The notes beneath the pieces were generated by a model, which did no database searches, was not told the origin of the DNA, and saw nothing but the letters and a program-made list of their open reading frames with translations. From contig NC_056409.1 of NCBI RefSeq assembly GCF_905147365.1, positions 5,461,001 through 5,525,000 on the forward strand: a stretch of 64,000 nucleotides of DNA, written 5' to 3'. Origin of the DNA: Aricia agestis. Taxonomy: Eukaryota; Arthropoda; Insecta; Lepidoptera; Lycaenidae. Shown here piece after piece: positions 1 through 13,100 of the stretch (its first letter is position 1; each line of letters opens with the position of its first letter). The position numbers and the translations under genes are program-made.

Positions 1-2710
1 AATACCAACATTGACACAATCCCCTTTTAAAAAAATATTTCTAGATTATATACATTTAGATATATATAACATATTGTTAATTGTGTGCTACAACTACACT
101 CTTGTAAAAATTTAGAGCAATACCTATGTATTGTGAGAATGAACATACCAATTACCAACAGCACTTATTTTGTATGTATCACTCATTTTTTTTTAAACTG
201 ACATACCGTAATTAGTTATAATATAACTAATTACGGTATGTCAGTTTAAAAAAAATTGAGTTACCTTAAAATATTTACATGGTTATAAACAAAAATAATA
301 ATATTTTCATATTTCAGGTCATTATAATATACATTAATAATTATTTAAACTAGTCAAACTATAATTGTTAGATATTTAAATTGAAACAATTATTTCTACA
401 ATACATACAAAATAAAACAAGAAATTTGTGTAAACAATAAGTATCTTACAAGAATGAGCAAATGCAATATCAAAAGATTGGATAAAAATCACCATAATAA
501 TATGTTTTCACAAAAAAAAAGTTGCTACACAATTAATTGAAATGGTTAGTTTCATTGACTAAATTATAAAAATAATAACGAACTAAGTCATAAATTGCGC
601 GATTAAAGATGACCACTCATTTGCGATCAATTGTTTCGATCATACTAGAAAAAACTGGTTTGAAACTCAATATAAAAAAAACCTTTTTATGTTGAGTTAA
701 CAATCAAACCGATTTTATTCTGATTTAATCGTTAACACTCCATTGCAAATGACCCCTTCCTGTCCCCTTGACTTTCATAAAATTATAATTAAAATAATGA
801 ATTTATGTTAAACATGCATGTTGGACCCATAATATAGAAAATTATTGTTGACAACCACAAAAGCACACTATCTATGGTGACAAAATTACTTCTACAGTTA
901 AATGAATTCGCCTTAGCTGCTTATAAGTTATAAACAAAATTTTTGTGAGGATTGACTATTCTATTCATGAATTTTTGTTATCAAAAAATATGTCTATCTT
1001 ATCTGCTCACATTAGTGCCAAGAAAGGAGATGAAATCTTAATTTGCTGCTTACAGGATATTTAAAGATATGTTTGAAATGACTGGTTCAGTTGTGCGATA
1101 CTTAATAGAATAATTTGTCTTATGTGTAGACACAAAATTATTTATTTCACTTACCTATTCAAAAATGAAAAATATGAAATTAGGTTGACTATTCATATTT
1201 AAATATATGAAAGCAAAATAGGTTTAGTAGCAATAAATATAAGATTATTCTAATAAAGGACAAAAATCACATTCAATATAGTCTGGTCGCGAATTTTAGA
1301 ACCTATGGATCGGAGAGAGACGACCCATCTTTTCCGTCGCTCGTGACTGGATCTTAGACATTTAATGCAAAATATTTCTACTCTGCTATTATATAATGAA
1401 CAAAAATATATTAATAAAACTTAATATCTAGTAAACTAACAATCATCTAGCATTGTCTAATGTAGGTAAAATCACAAAAAAATATATATATGGTTTCTAT
1501 TATCCTCATTATTGCCAATTTGGTATTTACAGTCTCATTATAAATTATAATTTTTACAAAAAAAATACATTACCATTATAACTACTCAAGGTTAACGCCT
1601 CAAGCCCCAAGTGGTCACCGCCGACTTGTGTCTAGATTTCCCACAATCGAGGTATTAATAGTCAAATGTTACCATTAACAAGTTGCGCATAACTCTAAGA
1701 TCTACTACAGCTAGAAAAGGAAGTGGGCATGGTAGATCAATAATAATAATAATCAGACGATACTGGTAGCCCCTCCAGTTTCACCAAGGAGTCTTAGAAG
1801 TTGTGCGCGGTTTATATATCAATGTTAAATTTTTCATCAGCACAACCGTTTTAAAGTTTTTAGTTTTTTTTCAGTCAACTAAATTGTGTACCATGGTAAG
1901 AAATGACTATTGTATAAATTGCCACAGTGCGCCATAGACTAATGTAAAATAGACAACAAAAGCTACAAACTTGTTGAAAACTTCACTAAAGTTATATGAC
2001 CTTAAACTATCGCACTGTGCTAAGCCCAAAACATCGTAGATTTATTACACAAGATTATAACTTTATATTATTCAACAATTTCTCAATTTACAATTATATT
2101 AAATTGTACCAAAAATATCTTTTTTGTATATAGAACTATTCTTAGAACTTCTGACATTATCTGCGCAGTCATTGCATCGTAAACATCATTCGCTATGTCC
2201 ACACTATGCAATTAATTCATCTTCAATTTTCGTCATCATCTTTTTATTCAACTTTCGTTTCGCATATTCAATAATTTAATGCGTCAAAATCCACCCGCGT
2301 TGGAAAGAAAAGTGTTATAGCGTCGCGGGCATGCCTCACGTGCGATGTTGACTGTGCTATAATATAACGCATGCCATTGATGAACAAAAAAAGGCACGGT
2401 GTGGACAAAGCTATTGACGATGAAATAAGCTAAATACGACGCAATGAATTATGACGGTCCATACGGCCCGATTCCGAGAGCGCAACGTTATATTATCTAG
2501 CAGGCCTATGCGCTACACTTAATTTATCCCGAAACAACAATTTTGTTGAATATCAATGCAAAAATTCGTCGTCGTCTCCCACCTGAAAAAGATTTTTTTT
2601 TATCAGTTTAAGTAAAATATTATGTATTTATTTATATAGCACACTACCTGGTTTTCATATTATTATGTTAGAAAATAAACTGATGTTAGTGGCAAAGAGA
2701 CATGTAAGGG
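1..2710. other. AT-rich intergenic stretch, no gene seen
   Basis: No exon, splice-linked reading frame or RNA gene could be supported here. Reading frames are short and interrupted. It lies downstream of the WIPI gene on its 3' side. The only clear structure is the perfect palindrome at 187-255. A slightly GC-richer patch at 2280-2500 has no open frame and may be a decayed repeat. Confidence 0.6.
187..255. repeat. Perfect inverted repeat, 33-base arms
   Basis: Two arms of about 33 bases, a T run followed by AAACTGACATACCGTAATTA and its exact complement, are separated by only three bases (220-222). It has the form of a very short fold-back element or the joined ends of a MITE. No target duplication is obvious. 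Confidence 0.8.
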
Positions 2711-3127
2711 AAAAATTAATTAGAAACAAAAAACTTTTTGAGAAAAAGCTTTTATTTAAGCACTCTAAAATGAAGAAAATAAATTTCTCGTTAAAATGTT
2801 TAACTATTAAGTTATAACTTATAACCTCAATATATTATACAATTTGCATGATAATAAAAGCTTGTCGCGTGATTTGTGAATAAACTAGTACCAATTTAAC
2901 TAGGAGTAAATTGATAAATTATATTTTTTTTATTTTTATCAAATTAAATACTGACAGATTATTAAGTCTCGCGACAAGCTTTTATCATCATGCAAATTGT
3001 ATAATATATTGAGGTTATAAGTTATAACTTAATAGTTAAACATTTTAACGAGAAATTTATTTTCTTCATTTTAAAGTGCTTAAATAAAAGCTTCTTCTCA
3101 AAAAGTTTTTTGTTTATAATTAATTTT
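2711..3127. mobile_element. Fold-back MITE with arms of about 160 bases
   Basis: The left arm (2711-2873) and right arm (2968-3127) are near-perfect reverse complements, both carrying AAACAAAAAACTTTTTGAG near the outer end and GCTTGTCGCG at the inner end. The 95-base loop is AT-rich. Outer ends read roughly AAAATTAATTA. The superfamily is not determined because the target duplication is hidden in AT-rich flank. Confidence 0.85.
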
Positions 3128-3345
3128 ATGTTTTTTAGTTTGGCTAGATTTCTTAGTCTGTTTGATTATAGTTTGTTTTGTTTCAAGAATTTGTTAAAAT
3201 CTGATTAACTTAAGTCCAAGAAATCGTACTTGATTTTGATCAGTGAAAAACCGTGTCTATATTTAGCGAGTTCCGTTTATTTCTGCGTGACTAAAAAATT
3301 AAATTTCACTTAACAAAAGTGACCGAATTCAACCCGGCTGGATTT

Positions 3346-3597
3346 GACCTGACATTTAAACATGACATGTCACATGACGCGACACGACACGACACGACAC
3401 GTCATGACGCGACACGACATGACATGACACGACACGACACGGCACGACACGGCACGACACGAAACGACACGTCACGTCAGGACACGACACGACACAACAC
3501 GACACGATACGACACAACACGACACGTCAAGTCACGACACGACACGTCACATCACGTCACATCACGACACGACACGACATTACACGACATTACATTC
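3346..3597. repeat. GACAC pentanucleotide array
   Basis: A tandem array of the 5-mer GACAC and variants (GACAT, GTCAC, GTCAT, GGCAC) runs for about 250 bases. It keeps a 104-codon frame open (3319-3633) only because the unit lacks stop codons in that frame; the His/Asp/Thr-rich translation is low-complexity and not a protein gene. Confidence 0.9.
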
Positions 3598-4110
3598 GTT
3601 ACCGAGTTACTCTCAACGAGCCCTTTCATTTGATACCCATATTTCAGAAGTGCATTAACAATAACTATTCCCGTGTCTTGGATGAGCCGCCATATTTGAT
3701 GTAGAGTGACATTACATTCGTTTTCATGTTACTCTCAATGAGCCCTTTTATTTGATATCCATATTGCAGTAGTGCATTAAGAATAACTATTCTCTCTTGG
3801 ATGAGCCGCCATATTGGATGTAGAATGACATTACATTAGTTTTCGAGTTACTCTCAAAAATCCCTTTCATTTAATATCCATATTGTAGGACTGTATAGAA
3901 AATAACTATTTCGCCACCTTGGATGGTCGGCCATATTGGATTTAGAGTGATGTTACATACCATATCGTGCATTGTCATCCAAACTAAACGTGTATGCAAA
4001 ATTTCAGCTCAATCGGTTAAATATATCTACTTCAAAATTGAGTTGCAAGATTTCACCCGAACATACATACTCACATACATACAGAGCAAGTTAAATAAAA
4101 GCTTTTAAAA
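3583..4110 (+). repeat. Three tandem units of about 120 bases plus Helitron-like tail
   Basis: Units beginning ATTACATTCGTT recur at about 3590, 3712 and 3830, each with a TTACTCTCAA block and a GCCGCCATATT-like block. They run into a tail (about 3950-4110) with AAAATTTCAGCTCAATCGGT, a CATACATAC stretch and AATAAAAGCTTTT, typical of dispersed lepidopteran repeats. The GACAC array is immediately upstream and may belong to the same element. Confidence 0.6.
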
Positions 4111-4143
4111 AGGGGGAAAATACAATATTAAAACATTATTGCT

Positions 4144-7100
4144 TTATACTTTATAGATATCGTAAAAATGTTCAAACTTTGGTACCTGCAAGAAGTATTC
4201 AAAGTCACTACGGTGGCAGTTTCCTTCAGCCGAGAACGTGAATTTGTGGAAAGTTCCGTCCTCACATATTACTGTAATAAAAATAATATATTTTGTTTAA
4301 GGCAACATATTAAAGATTGTATTTTATGAAAATAATTTATGTACCATCGACGAAATTGATTCCTACAGGCAGTTGACGGACTTACGTCATGGGGTCGGCT
4401 TATGTCAATTCAATGTTAAGAAGCGCTTACACGGGCAATAATTACGGCAATAAATCTGAAGCATTTAGTGGAGCAATATATTTCATACCGCTCAAAATAT
4501 ATTCGATGGTCACATCACTCAATATTGTATTGCGCAATATTGCTACTTGTTGCCGCAAATTGCTTGATGTAGTCGTGACGTCAAAGTTGACGAGAATTGA
4601 CTGGAGTTGAGCAATTTTAGTTGCCCGTATAAGTGCACCATTAGCTGTGATCGGTCGGAACTCGGATGGGTTTGATTTACGCCTCTAGTACACCGACGCT
4701 GCGAAACTGTAATAGAGCGAGATGCAATATAACGCATTGTCGTATGGCGGATGAGACAGTAAATCGGTTCGCCGCTGTTTCGCAGTTCGCAGCGTCGGTG
4801 GACTAGAGGCGTAACGCGGCCAAATTACTTAGGTCTGCTATCTGCCTAGGAATCAATTTCCTAATTGTACCTTTCGTGTGTCTATGAATTATGATAAAAA
4901 ATAGCAAATTGTGGGCGCTAATAAAGAAACACTTGTTTGACTTGTCAGACATACATTGATGTGTGAAGGTAGATGATTTGTGCAAACAGCTTCTATAGGT
5001 ACATATTATATACATACCGACAGCGTTGCAGTCGTCAGCGAGCGCACACAGCGCGGGGCAGGGCGGCGCGGCGGGCGCGGCGCACACCCGCCCGTACGTG
5101 CGAGCGCTCCACACGTGCAGCGTGCCCTTGTCCGACACGCAGCACAACATGGAGCCCGACCAGTTGAAGTTTATACTGGAAATACGATTATAAAAAAATA
5201 ATGACAGAAAATACATTAAGTTTTATATTTATGTGTCGTGACAATAAAAATATTAATATATGCACTGTTATAACGTGCAGAAATTAACTTTCTACTAGAT
5301 ATAATGCTTGGACGGTCGGAGATTCTCCCGTGAGATTTATAGGTCTACCAGAATCTGGTGGCAATTTTTGACAGCAGATTTTCAAAAAATATCCTTGATT
5401 ATTGGCAATATTTTTTTTATATTTGCATGGATCACACACAAAATAAGCCGCTAAAGGAAACAAAAGGGATCAAAATGTTTTATTCCAATTACCCCGGTAT
5501 TGCTAGGGTCAATTTATTTTCTCACTTTTTGCCATCAGATTCTGGTAGACCTATATATGCTCGTATTATAGTATATTAACTAATAATTAAAAGATAGATT
5601 ACCAATAAATATCCGCGTAGTCTGACCCGCGTCGCAGTTCGTGCAGCAAATGCTTAGTGGCGGTATCCCACAGTCGGACAATAGTCCCGCGAGCGGACGC
5701 CGTCGCCAGCTTCCCGCCGCTCGGCGACACGCAGACCGCTGCAATATCACTCTGGTGGCAGGAGAGCACTGCGGGCGAACTGGACGCCGCCCCCTTTACC
5801 GCCCTCGACACGTCCTGAAGCGAGATAAAAATACATTAGAAAGAGATGGATCCCTCAAGTGGAGACTGGTGTGACATTATGGCTGGTTAGCTGGACGTCA
5901 CACGACTATTTCATAAATGTGAAATAAGCCATTGTGATTCATTTTGATTTACATACAAGTAAACAAAGTTTAGCGTCTGTATAGCTACTAATTTGAATGC
6001 CTGTTATTTGCAGTACTTAAATAAATACAGCATGATTATCGACAATGCTGCCCTGCAGTGGGCTTTCGACAGCAATGCATTCGACAGCAGATAGTTTGAT
6101 TGCTGTTGCAAGATACTTGCCCGTTTTCACCAACAACACCTAAAATTTAGGTGTCCCTTAAGCCAATATAAGGGGCACCTAACGTCAGTTTTGTTTCAAT
6201 AATATAGGGGATGAATTGACAACCCCGTAACTCTTAGGTGACGTATATCACTACATAGTATAAAACAAAGTCGCTTTTTCTGTCCACATGTCCCTTTGTT
6301 CCCTTTAATTGCGGTTTTCTTTAAGGGGCTCCAATACGCGAATGACCTTGGGCAAACGAGTGTTTCCACACCCCACTTCCGTACCTCACCCCCGCGCCAT
6401 TCGCAATAACGACATCTAGTGCAAAATCCAACAATCAACACAACGCAGTCTAAAATACCTATTTTAATGTAAAGAGGAAAACTATTTTAGACAGTTTGCT
6501 TATTTCACACAAGGTTAACGAGTCATGGTAGCGCAATGGTCAGAAGCATGAATATATAACATACATTATGAGTCTCAGGTTCGCTACGCGATGAAAATTT
6601 GGTTTTTATTAATTGCTACAACATTTATTTGGAATATTTTATTATTAATTGGGTAAAACAAATGTTTTTTCTTCAAAATGTTATTTATTCAAATTGCTGT
6701 TTTAAAATCCCTTCAGAATGTTTAGCTCATTAAAATGTAACTAGAGTAAGTACTCAAAAAATACGTAGCCTGTAATGAATGATAGCTTATTTATTGACTT
6801 TTTTTTAATTTTTCATTCAGAAGTAACGCGGCGGACGGCAGGCACACGGCGCGCCGTGCCGCGGGACGCACGCTTTTAGTAGTCGACGTAGTTTCCGTGG
6901 ACGTTTTTTGCCAAATAATAAATTAGTAAATAATCCATGGTAAATCTACTCGACATAACTGTACAGTGTACACGCTCGAGATCAAAATTATTATACTAGC
7001 AGCGCTAAGGGTCGCTGTACACCGGAATGGCAGCGGCGAGGCGAGCACTTTCAGTGTCATACGGTTTTAAACTTTATCTTCTGTCTACTAGTCTAAGCGA

Positions 7101-10100
7101 TAAATTGAGAATGGCGAAATATAGAGATAAGGGTCATAAAAATACGTGCGTAGCTCATTAGATTCGGGAAGACGTCTAGAAAAATGTATCGGAAGCGTGT
7201 ATTAGCACACAAAAAATTGCAAAAGTTATAAGCAAATTAGGTTGCCAAAAAAAAGGTATTACGTTTTTTGTTAAAAACTCCGGAACTATTAACATTTAAG
7301 AAGTTTAAAAAAAAGATTCTTAAAGAGGAGGAAATTTCCATAAGAAAACTCCCAACCTCCTAACTCCTAAATAGGGCATCGAGACCGGGTTTTCCCGAAA
7401 CCCGAAAACCCGGGTTTTGGGGGTCATGAAAAAACCCGGGTTTCAAAAATGGAACCCGGGGTTTTTGAGCTTTTCGGGTTTTTCGTTTTTTTGATAATTA
7501 TTAAAGGCCAGACCTGATTTAATGGTATTTATAACAAATTTTATAACATATTGTATAGGTTTAATTATTTATATTGGTCACAATTAAACAACATATAATA
7601 TTTTTAAGAAAAAGTTTCGTTTTAGGAGCATTAAAGACTAATTGTCATAAAAATATTTATTAATAATAATTAATAATACATATTTTAAAAAACCTACCAA
7701 AACTATTCAATGTAAAAAAGCCAAGTCTCTTCAATCTATCCTTCGCAAAAAGTTTTCAAATTTCATAGAAGCCAAGTCTTGTTAAACTTATTTTATAGTT
7801 TTCAATCAACATTCAGTGATTGACTACAGTTTTGTTTATTATGTGATCACAGGCTTACAAAATAAAGTGTGGACAGCTTCAAAGGGTTCTAAAGACTTAG
7901 AAGTAAGTCTGCTGAAAGTACCGTAGACTTTTGATGATGGGCAAGTCAGCCACTAGGTGACAAAACGTTGAAACTTAACATTTTAAACTTTCGCGTTGCA
8001 TTATAATTAAACTTTTTAATCGGGACTTAACGCGACTTATTTAAGTAGTAATGCTACTACGAGTACATACTTTTTCTCGACGTTTCGGCCGTGTTGCAAC
8101 GGCCGTGGTCACGAGGGGACTGAGAAAAAGTATGTACTCGTAGTAGCATTACTACTTAAATAAGTCGCGTTAAGTCCCGATTAAAAAGTTTAATTACGTT
8201 GAAACTTGTTGGTGATAAAATACACCCATCAACAAGGTCTTTGGGATATTTGTATTTTTGGAATATCTAAAAACCTGTCAGGAATTTTTGGAAACAGTGT
8301 ATGGAACAATGATAGCTTATTTTTTAATATTTAATAAAATATTATTAAAAACACTTTTCCGAATTTTATCGTTTATAAAGCAATCACAGGTATATACAAT
8401 ATACAGTCACAAAAATTCAATAATAAGTAAACAAATCTTTATTTCCTTTCATAAACTGAAAATTTTATTCGAATGAGATATTTTATTGCTGATTGTCAAA
8501 TTAATAGTAATAATTTATACTGATCGATTTTTGGCTGCATACAGTATTTTTACAAAAAAATATTTATTGTATCCTGCTGCGGTATGATACCCAGTTTTCT
8601 TTGCAATTTAAAGTCATTATTTTCAGTCGTCTAACTTACTAAAAACACTTAAAGGTTTTTGTTTGTCGTTATGCTTTTTGTCATTATTTGTTATATTTAC
8701 AACATAACAAAAAGCGACAATATGAAGACAATGCCATTAGTAAAAAGGTTCCAGGAGAGCAACCAGCCCCTAGAAACTGACAAAACCATGCCGAGGAGTT
8801 TCCATCAAGTATATTTTGAACCCATGTTTTTGTATTGCCATCTGACAAATGCGGCAGATTGCTTTTTATTGGTTGAGAGACTGAAGTTGGTAACACATAA
8901 TAGGACGAATGGTGGCTTTCTTTAGCCGGCCGTGGATATCATACTCACTGCGGAATTACTAAAACACGTGATTTCGGTGAATCGAGATGAAATATAACAA
9001 GCAGAGTTTTTATCAGCACCAGCGCCAGAGACAATTTCTTGTGTGTAACAGCATGCCACCATGGTTAATCTTCCAAATTCATTAAAAGCAACATTCCGCA
9101 TTTGCCATAATATTATGGTCTGGTCTGATCAATTATATGGTAATCTGACATGAATTTTGTCTATTGTGACTAGAACTAATGACTACAAAAAGCTTTGAGG
9201 TGTAGTGTAATGTAAGATTTTTCAGTAATGTAAGATTTTCCAGTTTGTTGGATAACAGAAAAGTTACCTTAAATTGCAAAGAATATTCGGCTTCATACCG
9301 TAGCAAGGCAGACAAAAGGCAATTTCAAGTAAAAACTAGGCACAAAAATTTAATTACAGGTATATCATCAATAAGGACCAAATAATTGATAATAACGTGA
9401 CAATCAGCAATAAAAATGTAAAAGATGAAATAAAGATTTTTTGGCATACGTTTAATATTTAAGGTTATTCTTCCATTTACTGTCTTCAAAATTTCTTGAT
9501 AGATTTTTATATATAAAAAACAAATACATTTAATAATATAATTATGTAATTTGGAGGTGAAGCTTGTTGTAATACTTAATCTTAGGCCGAAAATCTTAAT
9601 CCCTAGCTTTGATAAGATCCAATATGTATAATAGGAGAGGTAAATAGTCGCTTTTCTAAAAGTATGTGACCGCACACTATGGTATTTAAATAGTATTTTA
9701 CTGAAAAGGTGTTGGCAATCGCTAAAAATCATATTTAAAGTATTTTCGCTTCGTTAATCTTTGAATTTTAAGAAAACCCGAAAAAACCCGAAAAATCCGG
9801 GTACCCGGGTTTTCGTTTAAAAAACCCGAAAACCCGGCTTTTGAAAAAAGGGTCCGGGTTTCGATGCCCTAGTCCGAAGCCTCCGCGCGACATTTTTAAG
9901 TAGCGCGCGCGGCTTCAAATTTCAAAACCGAGCACGTCACACTGATTATTTTTTTAAAGGTATTAAATATTGATTTAAAAATTTCAAAAACTTATGGTGT
10001 ATTCCGAACAGTTCAAAGAATTTGCTCCCGTTGGAAATTTAACTTCAAGTTAATTTTTCAACAAATTAGACAAATGTTAACTAACGAAATTTTTTCGTGG

Positions 10101-13100
10101 TGCCCTTGTTACAAACATACTTAACAAGATCACGCCATAAAAGTTTAAAAAAATTAATACTTTGTTTATAATAATTTTTTAACTTGAAGAAAAAACTAGA
10201 AATCCAAGTAATATTGTCAAAAAAATTTTGTTTCATTTATTATCACGTAAGTAATTGTTTTCATATCAATGAAGGACACGTATTAACTAAAAAAAATGAA
10301 AAATTTATAAACCAATGGACTATTTCGATGTTTTTAAAAAAAAAATTTCTTACCTTTATTCTCTTGAAAATATTATGATTTTTAGAAACAATTTTTTTTC
10401 TTAATAACAATATTTTATTGTTTATAATCGTTTTTTTAATATTTCAATTGTTTGAATTATTAGTTTAAAATTAAAAATTTTCCTCTTAAAGATCATGATT
10501 GATCGTCCTCAATATGGTTACAAAAACAAAAATTTTTTTTTCAACAATTTCATTGTTTATTAACTTAACAATTTGTTAAAAAAAATTCCGAACTTTTTTA
10601 TATCCATCAACATCGTTGTTTTTGTATTTTTTAGGAGATTCAGAAAAAGAATTTGTTTCATTTATTAATGAAACAAATTTTTTTTGACAGTATTACTTGG
10701 ATTTCTAGTTTTTTGTTCAAGTTAAAAAAATATTATAAACAAAGTGTTACATTTTTTTTATTTTTTATGGCGTGATCTTGTTAAGTATGTTTATATCAAG
10801 GGCTCCACGAAGTGAAAAATTTTTACGAAAATTATTTAAGATTTTATTTAAAGTACAATGAGGACGGAAGTTCGAAAAAATTTCGTTAGTTAACATTTGT
10901 CTAATTTGTTGAAAAATTAACTTGAAGTTAAATTTCCAACGGAAGCAAATTCTTTGAAGTGTTTGTAATACACCATAAGTTTTTGAAATTTTTAAATCAA
11001 TATTTAATACCTTTAAAAAAATAATCAGTGTGACGTGCTCGGTTTTGAAGCCGCGCGCGCTACCTAAAAATGCCGCGCGGAGGCTTAGGAGGGAGTTGGG
11101 AGTTTTCTTATGGAAATTTTTCCTCCTCCTCTTTAAGAATCTTTTTTTTAATTTTCTTAAATGTTAATAGTTCCGGAGTTTTTAACAAAAAACGTAATAC
11201 CTTTTTTTTGGCAACCTAATTTGCTTATAACTTTTGCAATTTTTTGTGTGCTAATACACGCTTCCGATACATTTTTCTAGACGTCTTCCCGAATCTAATG
11301 AGCTATCGCACGTATTTTTATGACCCTTATCTCTATATTTCGCCATTCTCAACTTATCGCTTAGACTATACGGCCGCCCGTAGCCGCTCGTGGCCGCTCG
11401 TGGCCGCTGGCGGCCAACGATATCAAACTACTTAGATTACGACGTACATGCCGTCTAAACTGTAGCAATCAGCAAGGTTTTTGCATGCAAAATGTGCATC
11501 GAGAAAATATTGTCGTCCTTTTTTGTCTTACAGTAATATAAGACTTATTATTACAAACGGACGTTTTATTGTTGTTCATTTTGACGGGCTCATTCATGGT
11601 TTCAAGGATAACGGTGTTTATACTTACACACTGTATATAAATGTATATCATAATATATGTACCTACCTATACATATAATAATTATATTATAAATATACAT
11701 GTAGTAAAAAGAATAATTTCAATATTACAAACGTCCGTTCGTTATATTGAAATTCACTCCAATTTTATTTATTTGTACATATAAATATTTTGCACGTATC
11801 ATTACATAATAATATAATATTTAAAAAAAAAATTGCATCGCAATCGCGTGCATTTGTGACCTTGACATCGGGCACGCCCACGCCGCCGTCTATTCGGTGG
11901 GTATGCATGTTACTATAGCAAAGACAAGTTCATTATTGTTCTGAATAATTATGACAGATGGCGTGCCTGATTTTACGTAATTTAAATCGTAGGCGCAGCG
12001 ACGCGAAGCGACACAACCTCCCTCTGCCGCCCGCGTCCCGCTCCGACCCCTCTCTTCAAAAACAGCTATAAGTTGTCATATCTAATAAAATATTGCATTA
12101 AATAAAAATTTAAGAAAACACATTTGTAAATGACATAAATACTCATAATTTAAGCCAAAATTTCTGGCAATATATTTTGAAACAACATAATTATAACAAT
12201 ATTTGTAGGAAAATTATTGCGTTCAAATTTATTTTTTTTCTCGTAAACTATACTTCTAAATTAGAATTTTTTAAAAAGGAAATGAAGGTCAATAATTTAG
12301 CTATCATTACGTATTTTATATTAAGTACTCTCTTTACATTTGAATGAGCAATAAAGGAAAACTCTGCGGGCAATATGGTATTTTCACGTAATGAAGCCCC
12401 TTAATAGATAGAGTGATTAAAGAGGAAGGCTTGTGATAAATATAAAGATTTTTATGGGAGTTCGCTATTTTACAAGTAAAATATCAGACGGCCATTCGAT
12501 AACAGATTCATTGTCAAGGCAACCGTCATCTAACGTCGTCGTCGTTGCCACATACGTCACCTAAGTATTACGGGGTCGTCAATTCGTCCCCTAAATTATA
12601 AGGGTCACCTAATGGTTTGGCGGATGAATCGCATAATAGGTTGTTTTAATCAAAATATACGTCACCTAAGTTTTACGGGCTTGTCAATTCATCCCCTAAA
12701 TTATAATGGTTTAGGTGTTACTTAAACTTCGGTAAAAACAAAACTTCCGTTAGGTGCCCCTTATATAGCCTTAAGGGACACCTAAATTTTAGGTGTCGTT
12801 GGTGAAAAGTGACCCTGCGGAAATAATTAAAAGGAGACAAGTATTTAAAGTATTTCCAAGTATCTTGTTTAGTGAACCAAAAAAAAAAAACTCACCAGTA
12901 GCTGCAACGAGCCCTTTCGATGCGCGGGTGCAGCTAGTATCTGCAGCGCGTTAGGGTCGGTCGCTATAGCGCATAACGGCCGCGCGGTCGCCGGCGTCCG
13001 CAGCAACGCGACGCGCGTTAACGTCGGTAGCGACAAAACTTGGACTGACGACGCTAATACTACAGCCACCCTGAAAATTATTTATAATTGTTTAAAATAT

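Larger units (their letters stand above)
7090..11367. mobile_element. Large fold-back element with arms of about 650-700 bases
   Basis: The left arm is 7090-7371 plus 9872-about 10243; the right arm is about 10660-11367 in inverted orientation. Matching blocks include GTCTAAGCGATAA, GGGTCATAAAAATACGTGCG, GTTGCCAAAAAAAAGG, GCGGAGGCTTAGG and CAGTGTGACGTGCTCGG. The left arm is split by a 2.5-kb hAT-type insertion, and the right arm keeps about 60 bases that the left has lost. The loop of about 415 bases is very AT-rich. No transposase was seen. It lies inside WIPI intron 4, so the pre-mRNA would carry both arms. Confidence 0.9.
5815..12895. other. WIPI gene intron 4, about 7.1 kb of nested repeats
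   Basis: The intron separates the 'GSLQLL' exon from the LRRG exon. It holds, from left to right, a MITE copy (6126-6252), a tRNA-like SINE head (6527-6600), a large fold-back element (7090-11367) interrupted by a hAT-type insertion (7372-9871), and an inverted second MITE copy (12655-12808). No extra exon was found. Confidence 0.75.

Noticed and set aside
3319..3633. 104-codon His/Asp/Thr-rich reading frame
   Set aside because: Produced by the GACAC array, which contains no stop in that frame; low complexity and no splice or family support.
9325..9732. 135-codon minus-strand frame inside the hAT remnant as a transposase
   Set aside because: AT-rich Ile/Phe/Tyr-heavy translation without hAT motifs; likely chance.
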